Below, one piece after another: positions 12,709 to 20,067 of a DNA stretch of 64,000 nt (its first letter is position 1; every line of letters starts with the position of its first letter). Position numbers and translations under genes: made by a program. The notes beneath the pieces were generated by a model. It did no database searches. It was not told the DNA's origin and was given only the letters and a program-made list of their open reading frames with translations. The DNA comes from Urophycis tenuis (lineage: Eukaryota > Chordata > Actinopteri > Gadiformes > Phycidae). The DNA lies in contig JAXIVH010000018.1 of the NCBI GenBank assembly GCA_036785325.1, forward strand, positions 6,045,214 to 6,109,213, given 5' to 3'.

Positions 12709-14761
12709 GTACAACATATATATATATGTTGTCGCCAATCAGTCGAAGCATTTATCAAGGCTGTGTTTACACCGTGGCGGTGTTTACGAGTGGAAACCGG
12801 AAAAGCGATCTCCAGCAAATGTAGTTCGCAGACCAATCACAGCCAAAGCCAACGCGTTGGGTCGGCGTCGCCTCGACGCGCGTCTAGGATTTTGGGAGGT
12901 GCACGTCGAGGACGTAAAGGGTCCGCAAAGGGTCCGCAAAGGGTCCGCCGTCCCAACGTGTCGCGTCGACGCGGAAGTCTAAACGAAGCATAACCCAGCC
13001 TTTACTCTGTATTAAGAGCAATTAAATGTTTCACATTCTTCTGAAAAATGTACTTATTGTAAGTCGCTTTGGATAAAAGCGTCTGCTAAAGCCTCGTCTT
13101 TTTTCTTGACGTTATCATTCTGGAAACCGCTCTCACTCATCTTCCACTAGAGCAGCAGGGCAGGCTGTTAGGGTCATGTGAGGCAGAAGCTGTTAGCAGG
13201 GAAGTGTAGGACCGCTCTGTCCTGCATGAACCTAAAAAAAAACTAAACATGGGAAGCATGAAGCCTGTTCCCCAGAGATGCATGCTGATGATTTCATCCT
13301 ATAACCAAAACCAATACCACACGGCTATGTCTCTGGTTAAGTGTAGCCTACCTGTATCGAGAGTTGGTGCAATTTTAAGGTGAATTATATTAAAAGTTAG
13401 GACAAGCACTCATTGTCTCAGTGACTGTACAACATTGGCACATTTTTAGGTTGATTGTCACTGATCACGTGTTCAGGGCGCAGACTGGCCAATAATGATT
13501 GGAGACAGGCGAGCAGTGCACCACTCATCAAAAGACATTAAAGGTGTAATGTGTAGAACTGGACTAGACTGGACTAAAAGTACAGTCTGTTCAGCCTCCT
13601 GCCTTCCGGTAGAAGGTATAGAAGCCTCCGTGGCCGCACCGCCAGAATCACCAAAAGTTTCATACGCCAAGCTGTCAGGAAGCTGAAATCCCCCACCCCC
13701 CCCCCCCCCCCCCGGACTCTGGACTCTGGCATATTTATTTCTATTGTCTTTTTATCTTATCTGTTTGAAAATTGTAGGTTTACTTTTAGTATTAGGAATG
13801 TCTTGTCTTGTCTGTTTCATTGTGGGAGAGTGAGAAACGTCCTCTCGATTCCTTTGTATGTCTTGTCATGTGAAGGAATTGACATTAAAGCTACTTTGAC
13901 TTTGACTAGATGGCACTTGGCAGAAATGGAATATAACTAAGCAAGTAGGTATGTTTTAATTGGTGTATAATCACGTGAAAATATGAATCTTGTTTTCATT
14001 GCCTTAGAATGAGGCCTTCAATGCTACATAGGCAGCGACCCGCTCAGTGTGCAATGCTGCCACACTTCTACAGTAGAACGGACCAATGGTTCTGCAGAAT
14101 GTGTTCAACAACCCTCTCTCAGAGAAGTCAGTGACAATGGAGTTTCACTTTTCTCCAAGGGTAAAATAGTGGAGCAAAGGGCAGTTTACGGGGCTGGGGG
14201 ATTAGGATTGGGGGTGCCTTCTCTATTGCTTACATGTTTTGGGGACGTTTTTTTTCTTCAGGTTGTTTTCCTCTTCACTAACTACAAGCTGGCCATCGCG
14301 CTTGGTATTCAACACAAACATGTTGCGAAGCAACTGCACACTGTGATGTTAACAAAAGCAAACAATATTCATCTTCTGCAGAAAAAGCAAACACTGGCTT
14401 GTAGCACAGACTGCCATTGAGATGAATGATACAATACATATAACAGATGGCGATAACTATAGGTCCATGCATATAGTTTACCACTATTGATGCAATGAGG
14501 ACTGTGTGTTGAGAAACTGTGTGTTTAACAGCTCAAAGGCTAGAACCGTAAAAAAATTGACATTGGTGTGCAGCCTCCCAAAAAGGTGCCAACTACGCCG
14601 ATGGTATGGACTAAATTGAAAAATTGAGAAGAAAGTAGAAAGAAGTCACTATATTGAATGTGAATCAGTACCTCGCAGCTGAACTCCATTTCAGCATCCA
14701 TGGTGATGACTTTGACTTTGAAGGTCTTTGGCTGTTTTTTCTTTAAGCCCAGTATCGACAT
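1..14761 (-). CDS. nf2: nf2 (merlin), coding exons 1-12, 3' end outside the window
   Basis: Merlin is a FERM-domain tumour suppressor that links membrane proteins to cortical actin and acts upstream of Hippo signalling. Twelve minus-strand exons join in phase to about 437 residues: a FERM domain (roughly residues 1-300), then a charged alpha-helical segment. The helical part identifies merlin rather than ezrin, radixin or moesin: it reads EETADLLAEKAQ, then EEEAKLL and EEKRLMEQK. The start is the ATG at 14,759-14,761, giving MSILGLKKKQPKTF. An upstream in-frame Met (14,812) is unlikely because an acceptor-like sequence lies between, which suggests a 5'UTR intron. Exon lengths (90, 126, 123, 84, 69, 83, 76, 138, 75, 114, 123, at least 209) match the human NF2 plan as I remember it, except that exon 8 is one codon longer. 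Teleosts have nf2a and nf2b; I cannot say which this is. The C-terminal exons are off the left edge. Confidence 0.95.
300..421. repeat. AT-rich microsatellite (TA / ATAC)
   Basis: About 120 bp of imperfect TA and CATA repeats in nf2 intron 11, close to exon 12. Apparent ORFs through it are spurious. Confidence 0.9.
759..935 (+). mobile_element. tRNA-derived SINE with LINE-like tail (copy 1)
   Basis: A tRNA-like head (box A-like TAGTTCAGTGGGTAGAG, degenerate box B TGGTTTGATCC) is followed by a tail reading TTGTAAGTCGCTTTGG and GCGTCTGCTAAATGCC. A close relative is at 43,168. The tail also occurs at the 3' ends of LINE fragments in this window. It lies in nf2 intron 11. Confidence 0.8.
1284..3446 (+). 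repeat. Minisatellite, 20/22-bp units, about 100 copies
   Basis: About 2.16 kb of tandem units reading GACACCAGGACTCACACCGA, with or without an extra GA, so 20- and 22-bp versions alternate. Single-base variants (CACC, CAGC, CACT; CATCAGG for CACCAGG) recur. None of the three plus frames has a stop, so long ORFs appear, but the mixed periods shift frame at every length change. It lies in nf2 intron 11. Confidence 0.97.
4317..4439 (-). CDS. nf2: nf2 coding exon 11
   Basis: 123 bp, CAG acceptor and GTGAGG donor. It encodes VERQILAREKQMREEAERAK through LANEAL (helical domain). On the transcribed strand the acceptor is preceded by a long CT/C microsatellite that acts as its polypyrimidine tract. 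Confidence 0.95.
4443..4520 (-). repeat. (CT)n/(C)n tract forming the exon 11 polypyrimidine tract
   Basis: On the minus strand about 45 bp of CT repeats run into about 18 C residues and CCCTCCCTCCAG, directly before nf2 exon 11. Very few purines occur in the last ~75 bases before the acceptor. Confidence 0.9.
4549..4984 (+). repeat. Direct repeat pair, 79 bp, in nf2 intron 10
   Basis: 4,549-4,627 and 4,906-4,984 are the same 79-bp sequence with two mismatches by eye, 357 bp apart. The copies may be ends of one interspersed element or a local duplication; I do not recognise the family. Confidence 0.85.
5039..5330 (+). mobile_element. tRNA-derived SINE, second family
   Basis: The head is tRNA-like (TGGTTAGGGC as box A, GGTTCGAACCC as box B), followed by a body typical of common fish SINEs (TTGAGCAAGGCACCTAACCC) and a TTC-rich tail. 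It lies in nf2 intron 10. Confidence 0.85.
5960..6073 (-). CDS. nf2: nf2 coding exon 10
   Basis: 114 bp, CAG acceptor and GTCAGC donor. It encodes ILQLCIGNHDLFMRRRKVDS through KAQAKEEKARKK, the last FERM helix and the start of the helical domain. Confidence 0.95.
6166..6240 (-). CDS. nf2: nf2 coding exon 9
   Basis: 75 bp, CAG acceptor and GTGAGT donor. It encodes FTIKPLDKKKEVFKFYSSQL then RVNKL in the F3 lobe. Confidence 0.95.
6694..6831 (-). CDS. nf2: nf2 coding exon 8
   Basis: 138 bp, CAG acceptor and GTACAG donor. It encodes QNKRDTDLLLGVDAQGLHIY through ISYSEKE (F3 lobe). It appears one codon longer than the human exon (an extra Gln at the junction), with no alternative AG next to it. 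Confidence 0.93.
7222..8339 (+). mobile_element. PIF/Harbinger DNA transposon, decayed
   Basis: Terminal inverted repeats CCAGGGGCCTCATTTATCAA face each other at both ends. Inside is a transposase remnant. The element is about 1.1 kb, well below full Harbinger length. No clean 3-bp target duplication is visible. It sits in nf2 intron 7, and its right end is at the exon 7 splice donor. Confidence 0.85.
7589..8085 (+). pseudogene. HARBI1-like transposase remnant
   Basis: 7,589-7,876 reads as the N-terminus of a Harbinger nuclease (LSRYRFPKNILVDLC, LLSTLGFLATGTFQ). From about 7,866 another frame continues with SQPTLSRIMPAVLDAI and IDCTHITIKAP, where the first catalytic Asp of the DDE triad would be. 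The rest of the catalytic domain is missing, so a frameshift and a 3' deletion inactivate it. Confidence 0.85.
8346..8421 (-). CDS. nf2: nf2 coding exon 7
   Basis: 76 bp, GCAG acceptor and GTAAGT donor (8,345-8,340). It encodes DEAEMDYLKIAQDLEMYGIS then YFSIT at the start of the F3 (PH-like) lobe. The donor directly abuts the end of a Harbinger transposon. Confidence 0.95.
8620..8905. repeat. Unclassified interspersed repeat, copy A
   Basis: This stretch resembles 16,470-16,710: shared blocks include CCTTGAAGCTTTTTCATAAG and a diverged AT-rich body with a common GAACCCCCATTA/AAACCCCATTA segment. No coding capacity or termini were recognised. Confidence 0.5.
9510..9592 (-). CDS. nf2: nf2 coding exon 6
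   Basis: 83 bp, CAG acceptor and GTACTA donor. It encodes VLMQYQMTPEMWEEKI through YAEHRGIA and ends with two bases of the next Arg codon, completed by exon 7 (83 + 76 = 159 bp). Confidence 0.95.
9694..9762 (-). CDS. nf2: nf2 coding exon 5
   Basis: 69 bp, CAG acceptor and GTAAGT donor. It encodes YGDYDPNFHKPGFLAQDELL followed by PKR (F2 lobe). A CA/CAGA microsatellite lies directly beyond the donor. Confidence 0.95.
9930..10013 (-). CDS. nf2: nf2 coding exon 4
   Basis: 84 bp, TAG acceptor and GTGACG donor. It encodes VKKQILDEEIFCSPEASVLL through SYAVQAK, helices of the acyl-CoA-binding-protein-like F2 lobe. Confidence 0.95.
10552..10674 (-). CDS. nf2: nf2 coding exon 3
   Basis: 123 bp, CAG acceptor and GTGAGG donor. 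It encodes VLDQEVPKDSPITFHFLAKF through ITQHLFFLQ at the F1/F2 junction of the FERM domain. Confidence 0.95.
11222..11347 (-). CDS. nf2: nf2 coding exon 2
   Basis: 126 bp, CAG acceptor and GTGAGC donor. It encodes VKWKGKDLFDLVCRTVGLRE through AWLKPEKR, the rest of the FERM F1 lobe including the GLRETWFFG stretch shared by merlin and ERM proteins. Confidence 0.95.
12333..13001. mobile_element. Harbinger-like MITE with TTA target duplication
   Basis: Ends are AGGCTGGTTTATGCTTC and its inverted partner GAAGCATAACCCAGCCT. A TTA duplication (12,330-12,332 and 13,002-13,004) flanks it, as expected for PIF/Harbinger elements. Length 669 bp with no transposase. Subterminal sequence is rich in CGTCG/CGACGC words. 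Confidence 0.85.
12530..12647. repeat. Inverted repeat inside the MITE
   Basis: 12,530-12,572 and 12,605-12,647 are near-perfect inverted arms (GGATTACTAGTTAAAAAAAG) around a ~32-bp AT-rich loop. Outside the arms the palindromic word AATGACCAGAATGGTCATT recurs. Confidence 0.8.
13570..13915 (+). mobile_element. Rex1-like LINE 3' fragment
   Basis: Translates locally to LLPSGRRY..., a phrase typical of the C-terminus of fish Rex1/Babar-type LINE proteins, then a poly-C run (13,697-13,713) and a 3' region ending GACATTAAAGCTACTTTGAC. Truncated at the 5' side. Confidence 0.65.
14672..14761 (-). CDS. nf2: nf2 coding exon 1
   Basis: Encodes 30 residues from MSILGLKKKQPKTF to EMEFSCE and ends on a codon boundary before a GTACTG donor. 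It holds the start codon and the first strand of the FERM F1 lobe. The short basic N-terminus replaces the longer N-terminal extension of human merlin. Confidence 0.93.
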
Positions 14762-14819
14762 CTTGGCGGTCTGGGGTTGGAAGGGACACCAGTAATCGAA
14801 CCAAACACACACTGTAAAA

Positions 14820-16112
14820 TAAGAAAGAGACAGACTTTATTCACTTAATTAGAAAATCTGTCGTGTACATCGCTGTGAGGCATATTGCCAACATTACGAG
14901 TACCAGGTTCCAAATATATATATCACTGTTGGTAGTACTAGACCAGACACAAGTGTTGGGTTACAAATGTCACGAGGACAAGAACATTTTTTCACAGTAA
15001 ACATAACTTACTAATTACATGCGATGCGTTTTAAAGATTACATGTATACATTGGCATGCGTGGGATTAGGTAAGGCTTCCATCCCATTAAACTGTGCATA
15101 ACATTGACTATAACGATACTTCACCTTTGCAATGAGCAAATTACGACCAAGTCCGCTGCAAATAAATAGTTCCTGTAGATATATAGTGGACACGATGGGA
15201 CTAGTAGAAGTGTGTGGGGAAAGCTTGCTAGCTAGCGTTAGCTTTCCAGTTATGCCACGAAAACAGACCAAAATAAATAATATAAAAAGTTGCAGTCTTG
15301 ACAAATCGCCATAATTGCGCCACGCCAACAAAGTCTTCGACAGTTATCTGACTTAATTCCGTGTTATTCGAAGCGATGAAGAGGATAATTACTACAACAG
15401 GACTAACTAAGCTAAAGTTAGCTTAGCTGTTTTGTTTGGTTTTGGGGACTTCCAGGAGATTGGTATGACTGACTCTACAGGTGGGAAACAGAATTGCATC
15501 TCTGCTAAATGCGCATGTGCACCAGTGACAACCCGTTGTCCCGCCGAAGCCACTGCCGGCGTGTCACATTTCAATAGATTTTTTCTTAAGTGATATTCAA
15601 ACACCGCGACCAACCTATATGCTTACACTTATGATTGTGATTTTTGACAAATTATCGAGTGTGGTGCTTGTACTTAAAGTGTAATGTAGTCTCCATTCCA
15701 CAGAAGTCAATAAAAGTTAACATGGACAAAGCAAAGGTTGTGGAAGGAGGTCAGATATTAGTAGAATTATTTGGCTTTAGATTGGTGTGTCTATGTTGAA
15801 TATTTATAAAATAACTGATCTTAACGTATCTTATCTGAGTAACAGTGGGGAAATGTCTTAAATGACTTTGTTGACAATCTTATAAGACATAAACCATACC
15901 ACGTTGACCATAAAAACGGTTTTGGACTTACCCCTTCAATTAACCTGAGCTACTGCCCCTCACAGTGTCTGTGCAGAGCGCTGTTAAAAAGGCGAAATAA
16001 TACAACATGATGATAAGTGACATGTTGCGTTGCTGTTTTGGTTGGTTTTGGGAACTTCCGAGAGTTTTTGCCTTGACCAACTCAACTCAGGGATCATTAA
16101 AGTATGTCTGTA

Positions 16113-16161
<49 letters not shown>

Positions 16162-16887
16162 GATGGGAAACAGAGCCAATGGTGTCAAGTTCTCAGACCT
16201 CCAGCCTCAGGCCACCTTCTACGCTGCATGGGACCCATCTCCATCCTCAGGTGTTAAGGTGGAAAATCACTTCATTGTGCTTCCTTATCGACAAATAATG
16301 TGTACATGCCACTGTATTTTATATCACAGATTTCACCATAGTGTTTTTCCTGGTTCAGACAGGCCTTTGACTATGACTATGCACGACAGTGAACACAATC
16401 GCTCTATGTACAGTACAGCAAAGGCAATTAGTCTGTGTTTTCTTGTTTGACAGCTTGATTTGACTCTATTAATGTTTCTGTTATTTATGGCCGTTTGATG
16501 AACACAAATATATGTTATGCTTAAGTAAATTAAACCCCATTAACAAAACTGGTTAAAACAAGAATTATATTACCAGACCAATTGCAGTCGTAGCTGATCA
16601 ATTGACCTGGTCAATTGGTCCTGGTTCCCAACTTACTAAACAACTCATGGGTGCGGAGTTTAAAAACCAAAAGTCCTTGAAGCTTTTTCATAAGGACATC
16701 ATTTTAAAAGCGCAAAGCAAAAACAATGACTGCTAGCAGTCACAGATAAGTGCCCCCAAGTCATTTGGAGAGCAAATGACTCAAGGGCAAATCGTTTCTC
16801 GTCTTATCTCTCTCTGAAAGGTGTAACGTCAATTCTGACGTGGATAATTTAATGTCGGTATTCCAACCAACCAGGGCAAAGTTGAGA
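14820..16887. other. nf2-mettl27 head-to-head spacer, left part
   Basis: No supported gene. It probably contains the nf2 promoter and a non-coding first exon, since the sequence before the nf2 ATG looks like a splice acceptor (CCAACCCCAG). A 29-bp block at 15,427-15,455 recurs with three mismatches at 16,030-16,058. 16,081-16,162 is a GGGATCATTAAAG motif followed by (TCTG)n, like a LINE/SINE 3' tail. 16,470-16,710 is a copy of the unclassified repeat at 8,620. Confidence 0.6.
16105..16162 (+). repeat. (TCTG)n microsatellite
   Basis: About 14 TCTG/TATG tetramers directly after GGGATCATTAAAG, a common 3' terminus of teleost retroposons. Confidence 0.95.
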
Positions 16888-18088
16888 GGATGTTGAGGGG
16901 AGTGTCTTATGTCCGCACTAGAGTCCTATAGAGAGTCCTCTTCCTTATAAATATATGTTATTTATTTACTAAACCTGTACATTCCTTGGTAGCAATAAAC
17001 TGATATTTCCTCTTCCCCCCCCCCCCCCCCCCCCCCACAATAAGTTTGGACTTGCAACAGCATAATAACTGTGTTCTAATATTTGAATTAATTGCAAATA
17101 AATTGAGTTCTATCACTATTTAACTGTTCTTGCTTATCCCAAACTTACTCTACTGATGGATTCATAGTAAATCACAGTCCTTTTTCTAAACGCACTGAAG
17201 ACCACAATGAATTCCTTCAAAACTTTATCTGCAGAAATCAAACAGATCAGCAGCACGGCAAGCTATTTGTCTCATTTTCTTCAATGTATTGTCGATAGTT
17301 TAATAAAGGCTGAATGAATGAATATTGTCATGTTCATCTGTGGCAGTCCAGGTTTCAAACAACAGTATTGTAGGAGCCATTCTTGGTATTTGATTTGGGT
17401 TAGGCTACTTCATTTTGGTTTGACATTTGTTTTTGGTTTTGGTTTTTGAAATTGCGACACCTGCTGGCAGAAATGGTATTTGTGTGACACCTGCATCTTG
17501 GTATTTGTCTGGTAATTCACCTGTCTTAATTGGCCCAGGTGAATAATCAGGCACAGCATTTCGGAACAAGGAGCTCTCATGGAGCATTGAGCAGTTGGTT
17601 TTGTGGAAAGGAACAAAGAGACGCCAGCAGGCAAATGATTTTCAATGTTGCATATTTATTTATGTTGTTTTCTGAACGTTTCTTATTGGAATAAACCGTT
17701 TTGTTAAACAATTGAAAACACCTTTGGCGTCGTAGATGTAAGTGCTTAAAAGAAGACACCACAATATTAAGCACAAAGTAAATATGGGTAGAAGTTAGAA
17801 CATATATTGCACAATACACAATAACGTCTGCAGTATTACAAAAGTAACTGTCGTAACATCATGAGACAGTTGGGTGACGTCGGATAACTGATATGATTGG
17901 CTCAGAGTGACACACGTGACCCAGGCTAACGCTAGTTAGCCGTTACGTTTTCGTCAATGGGAAAACGGCTAAGATTGCTATCTCCCTATGTAGAGAATCT
18001 CTGCTAGAGTCCCATAGAGAGTCCCAGTGGAGAGTCCTATCTCTCTATAGGACTCTAGTGCGGACATAAGACACTCCCCTCAACATCC
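16888..18088. mobile_element. 1.2-kb element with perfect 48-bp terminal inverted repeats
   Basis: 16,888-16,935 is an exact reverse complement of 18,041-18,088 (starts GGATGTTGAGGGGAGTGTC). AGA flanks both ends, a possible 3-bp target duplication. The interior has a poly-C run at about 17,017 and no convincing ORF. A 22-bp piece of the terminus recurs at 22,461-22,482. The family is not recognised. Confidence 0.85.
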
Positions 18089-18260
18089 AGACGGGAACTT
18101 GACGTGATTATGATAAGTTCCGCCGGATCTTCTCAATTCTCGTTGCAACAAATGCGCAAATGCAAACGATCTGAAACTCGCCTAATAATTATATGTATAA
18201 TTATTTTGTGTACTGGAATCAGTACACTATAATACATTTCTTTTCATAGATTAATTAGAA

Positions 18261-18380
18261 ATGTCTGCTGAAACGAGGACATTGGACAACGTGAAAAACG
18301 TTATTTTATCTGCTCACAAGGACATCTCACCAGCAGAGAAGGTGGACTTCTACAACAAGTGGGCAGAGAACTATGATAAG
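18261..18380 (+). CDS. mettl27: mettl27 coding exon 1
   Basis: Forty codons, MSAETRTLDNVKN to KWAENYDK, ending on a codon boundary before GTAAGC. Confidence 0.92.
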
Positions 18381-20021
18381 GTAAGCTGGTGGTTTGGAAG
18401 AATAGATACTTATTTCATAATATGTTTTCATTTGCCACAATAATTATATGACAACTCCTGTTGTATAGGTGCACGCCGGAACGTGACGTAATTTCCGCTA
18501 AAATGTCAGGATGGTTGTAGACATCCGTCCATGGAAACAAACACTGAGCTAGCTAGTCACCTCACCGGTCTTGTAAATTAAATGTATTTAAAGTTAAGTT
18601 ATTTACTTGTGCGTCTCCTTCTACCCAACGCCTGTTCGTTTAAACATGACATGTAAACGGACAAAATTATCGTTTCAACAACGTACGGACAGCAGGTCGA
18701 ACCACCACTGCTGTGTGCCATTCTGCACAGCATCAACTAGGTCTAATTCTTACCTGAGCTTCCACTATTATTGACTATTGTAATGGTCTGACAGGACTGC
18801 TCCAAAAGAGCATTAAAAAGCTGCAGCTCATTCAGAATGCTGCAGCTCGGGTTCTTACCAGAACAAAGAGATCAGAGCATATTACTCCAGTTCAGAAGAC
18901 TTTACACTGGCTCTCAGTCAGCTATAAAATATACTTTAAAGTTCTGCTACTGGTCTATAAATCACTGAATGGAACTTGCAATTATTGTATAAACACTTTG
19001 AATCATTTAAATCCTTTACTGACTTTATGCTGTTGCATTAAACTGCACTGTATGTTTTAAAATAACCTCTATTCATGCGTTTTCATGTTTTATATGCTCT
19101 TGTTTAGCTTGAATGCTCTTTGTTCTGTTTTAAATGCTTTTAAGTGTTGAACTTTTAATCATGTAAAGCACATCGACTCGCCTTGTGTATGAAAGGCGCT
19201 AAATAGATAAAGCCTAAAACATACCAGAAACATTTTACCTTACATTTTGTTCAGAAACATAAGACATGCCTTTTTTTTTTCAAACATCCTTTTTATTTAA
19301 CAAACAAATCTGTTTCAACAGGGCCAACAGGGCCTAGGGGACTGGGAGGACACACACAGGTCCAGGACTCTTGAGAGAGAGAAAGAGAGAGAGAAACAGA
19401 TTAGAAATAACATGTTATTGACATTTTTGACATTATTGACCTTTCCTGACCCTCCAATATTCAACCCCCAGATTGTGAAGTAGGTAACAGCACTACATAC
19501 CAATTGATAAAGATTTGTGTTTAAAAAAAAAAAGTCTTACCTCTGATGATAAACCGGACCAGAGAGGAAGACCTGTTCAGTCTCCTGATTGACTGATTGT
19601 GTAGCGCCTATGGTGTAGCGCAAGAGGGTAGAGGGCTACGCGCTGCGTGTGTGACAGTGCGCTGCCCGTGATGGGAATGGAACCCTGTGATTGGCCGCTC
19701 TTACTGACAGCTGACCAATCGAGTCGTGGTTTAACTAATTATATAACTAAATATTCCACTCGAATGTATCGCGCGCTCAGAATACTGTAGTCTGTCTCCC
19801 AGAGCTCAAGCGTCATGGCAAATGCAGAGCGCCCTAAAAAGCGAAACTATAAAACTCATTTTACTTCAGACTATACAAAGGTTTTATCCCTGTATAATTT
19901 CACTTAGAAATAATGATAGTCTGGCACGCTGCACTGTTTGCAATAGTGACTTCAACATTTCCTATGGTGGTTGTTTTGGTGAAAACTAACCCAGTCATCT
20001 CTCTTACTTACTGGGGATTTG

Positions 20022-20067
<46 letters not shown>

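Larger units (their letters stand above)
12132..13092 (+). mobile_element. LINE 3' end, split by a MITE
   Basis: 12,132-12,332 continues at 13,002-13,092, ending in TTGTAAGTCGCTTTGG and AAGCGTCTGCTAAA. The first part matches the LINE fragment at 52,930-53,345 (end of a reverse transcriptase ORF, CACTTCTTCAGAGTTCACC). The two parts are interrupted by the element at 12,333-13,001. It is in nf2 intron 1. Confidence 0.75.
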
